From positions 2,588 through 29,006 of the forward strand of contig DCGS01000079.1 of the NCBI GenBank assembly GCA_002314645.1: 26,419 nt of DNA, written 5' to 3'. The position numbers and the translations under genes were made by a program. The first letter of the stretch is position 1; each line of letters opens with the position of its first letter. Under the pieces are notes generated by a model. That model did no database searches, was not told where the DNA came from, and saw only the letters and a program-made list of their open reading frames with translations. Shown in pieces: positions 8,622 to 15,216 of the stretch. Source of the stretch: Ruminococcaceae bacterium UBA1772. Its GTDB lineage: Bacteria > Bacillota > Clostridia > Oscillospirales > Acutalibacteraceae.

Positions 8622-9467
8622 TTATAATATTGCGCCAAACAAGTGACTTGAAAGTCTTGTTTGAGTTAAGTTTTTGTTGCTGTGAACTGAAATGGCAAAA
8701 TCAATGTCTGATATTGCCTTTTGAAGGCTTACTAATTGTTCGTTTGAAAGGGCGGACGCTAAACGTTTTGCACTTTCAGAACTTGTGCTGATGAACTCGT
8801 TTCTGCCAGCTTTTGCAAAAACGGCGTCTCTGATAATTAGCTTTAGCGCTTCAAGTGTTATTTCAAGAATATCTGTGTTTTTGTCAAAAGCGGAAGCTAC
8901 AAAGACGAGTTCAGCCTCGTCCTTTTTTGCAATTGCGTTTGCAATTTGCACGGCAAGTTCGTTTGCCTTTTCAGCGTCCTGCTTTTTAACTTCAGATACT
9001 TCTTCAAGACTAAAGATTGATACACGGGAAAGGATTGTGCCAATAAGGACAGAATGCGAAGGACAAAGAAGAATGAACGTTGCGTGAGCAGGTGGTTCTT
9101 CAAGAGTCTTAAGAAGAGCATTCTGGTTTTTAGGCTCAATTTCCTCAGCGTGTGGAATTAAATATATTTTTTTGTCAGAGTCATTAGGAAGAACATAGGA
9201 GTCCTCAACCATGTCTCTGAGAATTTGTATGCCTATTGTTTTTCTGTCTTTTTCTCTTACGACACTAATAATATCTGGATGCTGGTTTTCCAATGCTTTT
9301 TTGCATTGTGGACATGTACCGCATGGCTTTTGTCCCTTAGATGTGCATAGGATTGAAGCGCAGAATTCAAGGGCTTCTTTCATTCTGTCTTCATCTGTAC
9401 CGCCGTCAATTACAAGTGCGTGAGGAATTCTTCCAGAGTCTATGTGGACTCTAAGGCTATTCATCAT
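8622..9467 (-). CDS. holB: DNA polymerase III delta' subunit (clamp loader)
   Basis: This 281-residue AAA+-like subunit of the clamp loader helps place the beta clamp on DNA. The four-cysteine zinc site is Cys41, Cys49, Cys52 and Cys55. The sensor-like LLKTLEEPP (118-126) and the SRV motif (147-149) mark the delta'/DnaX family. The usual Walker A GKT is absent, as expected for delta', which does not hydrolyse ATP. The C-terminal domain is short, making the protein some 40-50 residues smaller than B. subtilis HolB. Two adjacent ATG codons (9467 and 9464) compete for start, and an in-frame stop lies just upstream. The only good ribosome site (AGAGGAA, 9483-9489) is inside the upstream gene, suggesting coupling. 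Confidence 0.9.
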   Translation of the reverse strand: MMNSLRVHIDSGRIPHALVIDGGTDEDRMKEALEFCASILCTSKGQKPCGTCPQCKKALENQHPDIISVVREKDRKTIGIQILRDMVEDSYVLPNDSDKKIYLIPHAEEIEPKNQNALLKTLEEPPAHATFILLCPSHSVLIGTILSRVSIFSLEEVSEVKKQDAEKANELAVQIANAIAKKDEAELVFVASAFDKNTDILEITLEALKLIIRDAVFAKAGRNEFISTSSESAKRLASALSNEQLVSLQKAISDIDFAISVHSNKNLTQTRLSSHLFGAIL

Positions 9468-9479
9468 ATGGTGTCACCA

Positions 9480-10373
9480 TTATTCCTCTGTGTTGTTTTT
9501 TACAGTTCTTGGCATGTTTGCAAGAAGTGTTCCTGTAGCGAATGCTGCAAATGCAATGTCTGTATATTCAAGTGGATATTTATCTGGAATGAGATTTCCT
9601 TTTCCAGTTGCAATTAAAACGAGTGGTGCAAGTGCACAGACAAATCCCATAAATGAGCCTGCGGTGCCTGAGAACCAGAGAATCCACATGCTGTTTTCTG
9701 AGTTTACACCAGAAGCTATACGTGCATATGAAAGGAAGAAGATCATTGCAAGAGTTAAGAACATTAATGTTAAAAGTAGCTGTGAAACGTTCTTGTAGCT
9801 GATTGGATTTACAAAGAAGTAAACCATTCTGCTAATACCCCAAATTACAGGTGCAAGGGCAAGCACCTTGCTCTTTTTGTATGTTGTCTTCTCCATTACT
9901 TGAGAGAAACCAATAATGCCAAAATAGAGAGCAGAGAAAAGTGCAAATATGGACTGGATGGTAAGCGCAAGCGCACCAGACTTCATCATGTATCCGAATA
10001 AGTATCCATCCACATCTGACTGATAAACACTAAAGAGTGAAATGTAAGAAGTCATTCTTGATATTGCATCCACAAGGAATGTCAACGCAAAAATGAATGA
10101 AACTACACCGAGTGGTATGTCTCTTTTTTCAGCAAATTCAGGCTTTGGCTGAATTCCACTGAAGAATGACATGAAGAGTGAAACTGCCACTTCAACGCCA
10201 CAGATGACATAAAGCACTGGAACAGTGAAGTCACGAACAAGCCAGAAGCCTGTTTGTGGATCTATGCAATTTGCCAATTGGAAGGTTCTTACTGGAACCG
10301 CAATGAAAGCAAGTATTGCCATTATTAAAATGAGCGGTTGTGGAGATAAAGAAGAAATTTTTAGCTTGTTCAA
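9480..10373 (-). CDS. Polytopic membrane protein of unknown function
   Basis: I do not recognise this family. About 297 residues form seven or eight hydrophobic segments separated by short loops, starting with LILIMAILAFIAVPV near the N-terminus and ending with a small polar tail that is probably cytoplasmic. No catalytic motif, binding cassette or transporter signature stands out. The start is placed at a TTG (10373) because the only ribosome site, TGGAGG (10388-10383), overlaps the upstream ATG at 10388. That ATG itself has no ribosome site ahead of it. It is the first gene of a unit with holB (12 bases away) and ricT, a position taken by unrelated small genes in Bacillus. It may simply be cotranscribed with them. 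Confidence 0.75.
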   Translation of the reverse strand: MNKLKISSLSPQPLILIMAILAFIAVPVRTFQLANCIDPQTGFWLVRDFTVPVLYVICGVEVAVSLFMSFFSGIQPKPEFAEKRDIPLGVVSFIFALTFLVDAISRMTSYISLFSVYQSDVDGYLFGYMMKSGALALTIQSIFALFSALYFGIIGFSQVMEKTTYKKSKVLALAPVIWGISRMVYFFVNPISYKNVSQLLLTLMFLTLAMIFFLSYARIASGVNSENSMWILWFSGTAGSFMGFVCALAPLVLIATGKGNLIPDKYPLEYTDIAFAAFATGTLLANMPRTVKNNTEE

Positions 10374-10403
10374 TTGTTTTGCCTCCATATATTAATAAAC
10401 TTA

Positions 10404-10433
10404 GTTATATACATAAATAAAATTACATAATAT
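10404..10433 (+). promoter_or_regulatory. Possible sigma-E-like sporulation promoter for the SpoIID gene
   Basis: GTTATAT (10404-10410) and CATAATAT (10426-10433) are separated by 15 bases and resemble the B. subtilis sigma-E pattern (-35 near ATATT, -10 near CATACAAT). The match is imperfect and the region is A/T-rich, so chance is possible. Support comes mainly from the gene it precedes, because spoIID is sigma-E controlled in Bacillus. The divergent promoter for the membrane protein gene should also lie in 10374-10440, but I cannot pick it out with confidence. Confidence 0.3.
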
Positions 10434-10483
10434 TGTATAACACCACCATATTAAAGTCAAGAAATAAGGAGGTCTGTTATATC

Positions 10484-11308
10484 TTGAAAATGTACGTTTA
10501 TTTGAGTCTTTTAATTTTCTTTTTACTGGTTGTGACACCAGCTTTTGGAATGGGCATGCCGAACGAAAAAGTGAAGGATACAGTGGATGTAATGCTACAC
10601 AAAACGGAGGAAAAAACGGTTGTGAGTATTCCAGAGGAAGAACTAAAACTTATGGTGTCTGCAGTTGTTGGAGAAATGCCTGTGTTCTATGAGGATGAAG
10701 CATTAAAAGCGCAGGCGGTTGCATCCTTTACCCTCCTTAAATTCAACCCAAATGGAGTACAGGAATTTATGTCTGAAGAGGACATGAAAACTCGGTGGAA
10801 GGACAACTTTGACGAGTATTACAAAAGGGTGGAAAACATAGTCAAATCTGTATACGGAGAGTATATGACATATGATGGAGAACCCCTCAAGACGGTTGCT
10901 TTTCACGCTATTAGCCCAGGAAAAACTACCGCGGCAAACGAGGTTTGGGGCGGGGGTGAAATACCGTATTTGGTCTCTGTAAAAAGTGAAGTGGACAAAC
11001 AGTCCGAAGACTACAAAAAAGAATTGGAAATTACAAAATCTCAGCTTGAAAAGTATATTGATTTAAAAAAGATAAAAGACCTGAGTTTTTCAGAAAAAAT
11101 GAAACTCAGAGACAAGCTCGGTCTTAGGTCTCCATATTTTGATATTAAGTACGACAAGGACAATAAAGTTTATGTAATTACGACATATGGGTATGGCCAT
11201 GGAGTGGGTATGAGCCAGTATGGTGCAAATCAAATGGCAAAGAATGGACGGTCCTACAGGGAAATACTTGAGCATTATTACAAGGGCGTGCAAATAGCAC
11301 ATACTTAA
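10484..11308 (+). CDS. SpoIID/LytB-domain protein, probable peptidoglycan lytic transglycosylase of sporulation
   Basis: The 274-residue protein begins with a signal anchor (hydrophobic residues 4-21), so it acts outside the membrane. SpoIID trims glycan strands during engulfment of the forespore. The SpoIID domain is seen as VVGEMP (61-66), with Glu64 at the position of the catalytic glutamate, followed by EALKAQAVASF, and the C-terminal GHGVGMSQYGANQMAKNG and YYKGVQI. B. subtilis-like proteins read AVAARTY where this one reads AVASFTL. The TTG start follows a very strong AAGGAGGT by ten bases. An ATG two codons later is the alternative. Its partners SpoIIM and SpoIIP are not in the window. 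A spore-germination or cell-division role for this fold is also possible. Confidence 0.85.
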   Translation: MKMYVYLSLLIFFLLVVTPAFGMGMPNEKVKDTVDVMLHKTEEKTVVSIPEEELKLMVSAVVGEMPVFYEDEALKAQAVASFTLLKFNPNGVQEFMSEEDMKTRWKDNFDEYYKRVENIVKSVYGEYMTYDGEPLKTVAFHAISPGKTTAANEVWGGGEIPYLVSVKSEVDKQSEDYKKELEITKSQLEKYIDLKKIKDLSFSEKMKLRDKLGLRSPYFDIKYDKDNKVYVITTYGYGHGVGMSQYGANQMAKNGRSYREILEHYYKGVQIAHT

Positions 11309-11319
11309 TGTTTTAAAAA

Positions 11320-11349
11320 TTGACAAAATATTATGTTTATTTTTATATA
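11320..11349 (+). promoter_or_regulatory. Possible upstream promoter for the nrd operon (P1)
   Basis: A consensus TTGACA (11320-11325) is followed after 18 bases by TATATA (11344-11349). It lies just past the SpoIID stop, in a gap with no terminator for the preceding gene. It is weaker than the second promoter downstream. Confidence 0.4.
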
Positions 11350-11358
11350 CTTGCATAA

Positions 11359-11387
11359 TTGACGTGACTATATATATGAATTAAAAT
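11359..11387 (+). promoter_or_regulatory. Likely main promoter of the nrd operon (P2)
   Basis: TTGACG (11359-11364) and TAAAAT (11382-11387) have the ideal 17-base spacing. The spacer holds an A/T-rich palindrome-like stretch that partly fits an NrdR box (11365-11380). Transcription should begin near 11394, 68 bases before nrdD. Confidence 0.65.
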
Positions 11388-11406
11388 GGTAATTGTATTT
11401 GTGTAA

Positions 11407-11422
11407 GCACAAGATATTGTGT
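11407..11422 (+). promoter_or_regulatory. NrdR-box-like operator downstream of the nrd promoter
   Basis: GCACAAGATATTGTGT matches the NrdR consensus as I recall it (ACACWATATATWGTGT) at 14 of 16 positions. NrdR is the ATP/dATP-sensing repressor of ribonucleotide reductase genes and usually binds paired boxes. A weaker half-matching site sits in the promoter spacer at about 11365-11380, roughly 40-42 bases (four helical turns) upstream. nrdR itself is not in the window. Confidence 0.65.
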
Positions 11423-11461
11423 TTATTTCTTTCGCAACAATTTATTTTGGGGGAAAAGGAA

Positions 11462-13774
11462 ATGCTTGAATCAATTGTAAAAAGAGACGGACGTGAGGTC
11501 CCATTTTCCATTGATAAAATTGCAACAGCAATTTACCGCGCAGCAGAAGCTACTGGCGGAAACAACTACGAAGAATCACTTGAGCTTGCAAGCCAAGTCG
11601 TAAACTATATTGAACAGACAGGTAACACAAAACCAACTGTAGAAGAAATTCAGGATGCCGTTGAAAAGGTCCTTATTGAAACAGGTCATGCAAGAACTGC
11701 AAAGAAGTTCATTCTTTACCGTTCAGACCGTTCAAAGTTCCGTGAAATGAATACTCGCCTTATGAAAATATATGAGGGACTCACCTTCACAGATGCTAAG
11801 GAAAACGACATTAAACGTGAAAATGCAAATATTGACGGTGACACAGCAATGGGAACCATGCTTAAGTATGGTTCTGAAGGTGCAAAGCAGTTTAATGAAC
11901 TCTACGTTTTGAAGCCTGAGCATGCAAAGGCTCACATGGAGGGTGACATTCACATCCATGACCTTGACTTCTTAACCCTTACAACAACATGCTGTCAAAT
12001 TGACCTTGTAAAGCTTTTTGAAGGAGGTTTTTCAACAGGTCACGGGTATATAAGAGAGCCTAATGACATTGCAAGTTATTCATCGCTCGCTTGTATTGCT
12101 CTTCAGTCAAACCAGAATGACCAGCACGGTGGCCAGAGTATTCCAAACTTTGAAACTGCAATGGCACCAGGTGTTAGAAAGACATACAGAAAACTCTACG
12201 TTTCAAACCTTTCAAAAGGTCTTGAACTTCTCTGCGGATATGATGACGCATTAGAGGCTACAAAAAACCTTTGTAAGGAAGTAGAGGCAACATACAAAGT
12301 GTCTCCAATTCTTGCAAACGACAACGGATATCAGGAAAAGGAACTTGAGCTCTTAGTAAACAAGTACAAGCTTCCTGTTGAGGCAGTAAAACGTGCACAG
12401 GCATTTGCAATTAAGAAGGCTGCAAAGGAAATTGACAGAAAGACATTCCAGGCAATGGAGGCCTTTGTCCACAACCTTAATACAATGCATTCAAGAGCGG
12501 GTGCTCAAATTCCATTCTCATCTATTAACTATGGTTTGGATACATCGCCTGAGGCAAGACTTGTAATAAAGAACGTTCTTCTTGCAACTGAAGCTGGTAT
12601 GGGTAACGGAGAAACTCCTATTTTCCCAATTCACATTTTCAGAATTAAGGATGGAATTAACTACAATCCTGGTGAGCCAAACTATGACCTCTTCAAGCTT
12701 GCTTGCAGAGTTTCAGCAAAGAGACTTTTCCCTAACTTCTCATTCATGGATTCACCATTCAACCTCCAGTACTACAAGGAGGGAGACTACAATACTCACG
12801 TTGCATACATGGGCTGCCGTACAAGAGTAATGTCAAATGTATACGATCCATCTCGTGAAATTGTATCTGGTAGAGGTAACCTTTCATTCACATCAGTTAA
12901 CCTTCCAAGACTTGCAATTAAAGCTCACGGAAATGTAGACGTATTCTTTGAGGATCTTGACAGAAAAATAGATCTTATCTTTGATCAACTTTACGATAGA
13001 TTCTTAATTCAGGGTCACAGAAAGGTGTATAACTACCCATTCCTTATGGGTCAGGGCATTTGGATTGACTCTGAAAAGTTAAAGCCAGACGACGAGCTTA
13101 TGGAAGTTCTCAAGCACGGTACTTTAACTCTTGGATTTATTGGACTTGCTGAATGTCTTAAGGCACTCATTGGCGCACATCACGGTGAAAGTGTTGAGGC
13201 TAGAAACATGGGTCTTGAAATTGTTTCACACATGCGTTCAAGATGTGACATGAAGGCAAAGGAAACAGGTCTTAACTTCTCTCTTATTGCTACACCTGCT
13301 GAGGGTCTTTCGGGACGTTTTGTTCGTATGGATAAGGAGCGTTATGGCGTAATTCCAGGCGTAACAGACAGACCATACTATACAAACTCATTCCACGTAC
13401 CTGTTTACTATCCAATATCAGCATTCGAAAAGATTAAAATTGAGGGTCCATACCATGCTCTTACAAATGGTGGACACATTTCATACATTGAAATGGACGG
13501 AGACCCATCAGAAAACCTTGACGCATTTGAAGCAGTAATTCGTTGCATGAAGGAAAACAACATGGGTTACGCATCTATCAACCATCCAGTTGACCGTGAC
13601 CCTGTATGCGGTTACACCGGTATTATTGGCGATGTATGCCCTCGTTGCGGAAGACACGACGGTGAAGGTATTAGCGAAGAAGTGCTAAGGAGAATAAAGG
13701 GCTACACAAAGAATCTTTGTAGCTGCGATGAAAACCCTCTTGAGGATGCAGATAAAATTGCAAATCCAGTGTAA
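11462..13774 (+). CDS. nrdD: Anaerobic ribonucleoside-triphosphate reductase, large catalytic polypeptide (lacks canonical glycyl radical tail)
   Basis: This 770-residue class III reductase reduces ribonucleoside triphosphates to deoxy forms without oxygen. An ATP-cone (about residues 1-95, beginning SIVKRDGREVPFSIDKI) gives allosteric control. The ten-stranded glycyl-radical barrel follows, and Cys452 in MGCRTRV is the likely thiyl cysteine. Near the end CGY (Cys716) and CPRC (Cys726, Cys729) form part of the zinc site, with Cys753 and Cys755 as possible extra ligands. The tail reads GEG, six residues, then RRIKGY (Gly747), and then loses all resemblance to the family radical loop. That loop is instead encoded intact by the next gene. 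ATG is chosen after GGGGGAAAAGGA; the upstream in-frame ATG has no ribosome site. Confidence 0.93.
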   Translation: MLESIVKRDGREVPFSIDKIATAIYRAAEATGGNNYEESLELASQVVNYIEQTGNTKPTVEEIQDAVEKVLIETGHARTAKKFILYRSDRSKFREMNTRLMKIYEGLTFTDAKENDIKRENANIDGDTAMGTMLKYGSEGAKQFNELYVLKPEHAKAHMEGDIHIHDLDFLTLTTTCCQIDLVKLFEGGFSTGHGYIREPNDIASYSSLACIALQSNQNDQHGGQSIPNFETAMAPGVRKTYRKLYVSNLSKGLELLCGYDDALEATKNLCKEVEATYKVSPILANDNGYQEKELELLVNKYKLPVEAVKRAQAFAIKKAAKEIDRKTFQAMEAFVHNLNTMHSRAGAQIPFSSINYGLDTSPEARLVIKNVLLATEAGMGNGETPIFPIHIFRIKDGINYNPGEPNYDLFKLACRVSAKRLFPNFSFMDSPFNLQYYKEGDYNTHVAYMGCRTRVMSNVYDPSREIVSGRGNLSFTSVNLPRLAIKAHGNVDVFFEDLDRKIDLIFDQLYDRFLIQGHRKVYNYPFLMGQGIWIDSEKLKPDDELMEVLKHGTLTLGFIGLAECLKALIGAHHGESVEARNMGLEIVSHMRSRCDMKAKETGLNFSLIATPAEGLSGRFVRMDKERYGVIPGVTDRPYYTNSFHVPVYYPISAFEKIKIEGPYHALTNGGHISYIEMDGDPSENLDAFEAVIRCMKENNMGYASINHPVDRDPVCGYTGIIGDVCPRCGRHDGEGISEEVLRRIKGYTKNLCSCDENPLEDADKIANPV

Positions 13775-13787
13775 AGGAGAAATAGAC

Positions 13788-13961
13788 ATGGAAGAAAAAA
13801 TTGTTGGTGAAGGCGTAAAGTTTGAAAGAATTAGAAGAATTACAGGTTACCTTGTTGGAACACTTGACCGTTTCAACGATGCAAAATATGCAGAAGTAAA
13901 CGACAGAGTTAAGCATCAGGTTTCAACTGGAACAGGCGCAGGAGTGTTTGAAAAGGTATAA
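13788..13961 (+). CDS. Stand-alone glycyl radical domain of anaerobic ribonucleotide reductase
   Basis: This 57-residue protein consists almost wholly of the C-terminal radical segment of NrdD: RRITGYLVGTLDRFN (16-30), then a DRVKH block (39-43). Gly20 is the expected radical site. It starts at ATG 13788 after a good AAGGAG, 13 bases beyond the nrdD stop and in another frame, and ends overlapping the nrdG start by one base (TAATG). It is therefore a properly expressed gene between catalyst and activase. Residues 7-21 line up in register with residues 734-748 of the large subunit (GEG, six residues, RRI, one residue, GY). I infer that it supplies the radical in trans, or replaces damaged tails as GrcA/YfiD does for pyruvate formate-lyase. 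Confidence 0.88.
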   Translation: MEEKIVGEGVKFERIRRITGYLVGTLDRFNDAKYAEVNDRVKHQVSTGTGAGVFEKV

Positions 13962-14473
13962 TGAATACGGAACTTCGCCTTGCAGGCGTAATACGTGAAT
14001 CTATAGTGGACGGACCTGGCTGGAGATTTGTAGTCTTCGTCCAGGGTTGTCCACATCATTGCCTAGGCTGCCAAAATCCGCAGACACACAGTTTCGACGA
14101 GGGTTACATCACCACCGTCGAAAACATTGTGAATGCGGTGAAGGAGGATGGGCTTCTAACGGGCGTAACGCTTAGTGGCGGCGAGCCTTTTACACAGGCG
14201 AAGCCACTTACAGTTTTAGCCCGTGAAATAAGAAAGCTCGGACTGGATGTTATGGCCTTTTCTGGTTACACCTATGAGGAACTCATAAATGGTGCAACTG
14301 AAGAAAATGGCTGGCTTGAGCTTTTGTCAGAGCTTTCTCTACTAATAGATGGAAGATTTGTTGAAAGCCAGAAGTCTTTAGAACTACGCTTCCGTGGTTC
14401 AAGAAACCAACGAATTATTGACGTTCAAAAGTCGCTTTCAACAAATACTGTAGTTCTTTCAGAACTCAACTAA
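13961..14473 (+). CDS. nrdG: Anaerobic ribonucleotide reductase activating protein (radical SAM)
   Basis: This 170-residue radical SAM enzyme uses S-adenosylmethionine and a [4Fe-4S] cluster to create the glycyl radical of NrdD. The cluster motif CX3CX2C is Cys30, Cys34 and Cys37 (GCPHHCLGCQ). The SAM-binding GGEPF follows in the expected place, and the protein has the short NrdG length rather than the longer PflA length. Its ATG overlaps the stop of the 57-residue radical-domain gene, so activase and substrate are translationally coupled. It ends just before a strong terminator. Confidence 0.96.
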   Translation: MNTELRLAGVIRESIVDGPGWRFVVFVQGCPHHCLGCQNPQTHSFDEGYITTVENIVNAVKEDGLLTGVTLSGGEPFTQAKPLTVLAREIRKLGLDVMAFSGYTYEELINGATEENGWLELLSELSLLIDGRFVESQKSLELRFRGSRNQRIIDVQKSLSTNTVVLSELN

Positions 14474-14475
14474 AA

Positions 14476-14507
14476 AAGACGTGAGAAAACTCACGTCTTA
14501 TTTTTTT
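14476..14507. terminator. Intrinsic terminator of the nrd operon
   Basis: A perfect 10-bp stem (14476-14485 with 14490-14499), an AAAA loop and seven T residues lie directly after the nrdG stop. On the - strand the stem is followed by six T residues, so it should also end the small gene that converges on it and overlaps its last three bases. Confidence 0.92.
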
Positions 14508-14686
14508 ACGAGCTCAGCTTTCGCCCTGGCACGCCAGGAAATTTCCTCCGCCTTGTCGCCTATTTCAAGATAGGCATCGGCAAGGAGACTCATAAGCTCG
14601 CTTCGCTCTTCTGGAGACAAATGAATGGCTCTCTCTAAGTGATTTTTTACTATGTTTATGTACTTTTCCCATACCATTTCGAACAT
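14498..14686 (-). CDS. Small TPR-like protein of 62 residues, unknown function
   Basis: I do not recognise a named family. The predicted protein is all helical and charged: an aromatic N-terminal helix, then HLSPEERSE, then a helix pair ELMSLLADAYLEIGDK and AEEISWRARAKAEL. This has the Leu-Ala, Tyr and Gly spacing of a single tetratricopeptide repeat. There is no signal peptide or membrane segment. ATG 14686 is preferred because AAGGGG lies ten bases upstream; a GTG three codons earlier touches the ribosome site. The ribosome site lies in the arm of an inverted repeat. It is divergent from a second miniprotein gene at 14867 and ends on the nrd terminator. Reality of the gene is supported by ribosome site, terminator and composition, not by homology. 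Confidence 0.62.
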   Translation of the reverse strand: MFEMVWEKYINIVKNHLERAIHLSPEERSELMSLLADAYLEIGDKAEEISWRARAKAELVKK

Positions 14687-14695
14687 ATAATTCAC

Positions 14696-14722
14696 ACCCC
14701 TTTTTATATAATATGAAGGGGT
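14696..14722 (-). promoter_or_regulatory. Inverted repeat overlapping the ribosome site of the 62-residue gene
   Basis: ACCCCTT and AAGGGGT (14696-14702 and 14716-14722) are perfect 7-base complements around a 13-base A/T loop. In a transcript starting upstream, the AAGGGG ribosome site would be paired. The loop also contains TATTAT/TATATA, which could be the -10 box itself. In that case the repeat would act as DNA rather than RNA. Confidence 0.4.
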
Positions 14723-14806
14723 TTCATTTATGTGATTTTTTGTTACAAATTTGTTATTTTCGCTTAAGGTTAGTTTAAGGAAATAAACTTATACTGATGA
14801 CAAGGA

Positions 14807-14835
14807 ATGACACATTAGTTTCAAAACTTTATATA
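14807..14835 (+). promoter_or_regulatory. Probable promoter for the 46-residue gene
   Basis: ATGACA (14807-14812) and TATATA (14830-14835) are 17 bases apart, and the expected start is about 25 bases before the ATG. The rest of 14723-14806 is A/T-rich, with a 10-base palindrome ACAAATTTGT at 14745-14754 of unknown meaning. Confidence 0.45.
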
Positions 14836-14866
14836 GAATTGTACTTAAAGAAAGGGTGGTGAAAAT

Positions 14867-15007
14867 ATGGAGAATGGCCTAGTTGCAATGAACTACTATA
14901 ACCCAGCACTTGTCTACAATAGGATGGGACAATATTTCTACAGAACGGGTGATATTTCAAAGGCAAAACTTTTATTTTTAATGTCAGCTTTATGTAAAGT
15001 AGCTTAA
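14867..15007 (+). CDS. 46-residue single-TPR miniprotein, unknown function
   Basis: A short gene with ATG 14867, a GGGTGG ribosome site at 14854-14859, a plausible promoter and an inverted repeat after its stop. Residues 14-40 match the tetratricopeptide pattern well: an aromatic residue, then Met-Gly, an aromatic three residues later, TGD at the turn, Ala five residues after the Gly of TGD, and Phe four after that. This would give one helix-turn-helix unit, too small to bind as a superhelix alone. It could cap another TPR protein or pair with the divergent 62-residue protein. No signal peptide, cysteine motif or toxin-like hydrophobic helix is evident. I do not recognise the family. Confidence 0.6.
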   Translation: MENGLVAMNYYNPALVYNRMGQYFYRTGDISKAKLLFLMSALCKVA

Positions 15008-15019
15008 TAATAAAGAATT

Positions 15020-15055
15020 AAAATGTGGACATTTTTTTACAAGTGTCCACATTTT
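15020..15055. terminator. Terminator-like perfect inverted repeat after the 46-residue gene
   Basis: A perfect 12-bp stem (15020-15031 with 15044-15055), AAAATGTGGACA and its complement, encloses a 12-base loop rich in T. The 3' arm ends in TTTT but a long U tract is missing, so termination is likely but not certain. Confidence 0.65.
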
Positions 15056-15094
15056 GTTAATGTTAATTATTTAAATAAAAATAGTTTGTGCAAT

Positions 15095-15117
15095 GTCACG
15101 TTTTTGTACAACGTGAC
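15095..15117. promoter_or_regulatory. Inverted repeat at the -35 region of the NuoE/StnA-type operon, possible operator
   Basis: GTCACGT (15095-15101) and ACGTGAC (15111-15117) are perfect complements nine bases apart. The right arm runs into the likely -35 box of the downstream operon. There is no U tract, so a terminator is unlikely. The arm ACGTGACTAT recurs exactly at the nrdD promoter (11362-11371). Confidence 0.45.
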
Positions 15118-15142
15118 TATTTATTCATTTACCTAATATATA
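15113..15142 (+). promoter_or_regulatory. Possible promoter of the StnABC-type operon
   Basis: GTGACT (15113-15118) and TATATA (15137-15142) are 18 bases apart, leaving an A/T-rich leader of about 70 bases before the first ATG. The rest of 15143-15203 shows no clear structure. Confidence 0.4.
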
Positions 15143-15216
15143 TACGTGTGTTATCATTTTATATGTTATTTATTATGGGAGTAAATAAAGAATAATTATT
15201 ATATGGAGGTAGTTTT

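Noticed and set aside
13728..13800. A simple sequencing frameshift as the cause of the split NrdD.
   Set aside because: The large protein has its own 24-residue tail after RRIKGY and the small gene has a separate GEG...RRITGY copy with ribosome site and ATG, so joining frames would give a duplicated motif rather than a normal NrdD. Only resequencing can fully exclude it.
14498..15007. Toxin-antitoxin pair.
   Set aside because: The genes are divergent rather than in one operon, and neither product has a toxin motif or hydrophobic toxin helix.
15054..15071. Rex operator (TTGTTAA half-site) upstream of the stn operon.
   Set aside because: Only one half-site matches; the second half does not fit TTAACAA.
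15095..15117. A terminator formed by the GTCACGT/ACGTGAC repeat.
   Set aside because: No U tract follows, and the right arm overlaps a probable promoter.
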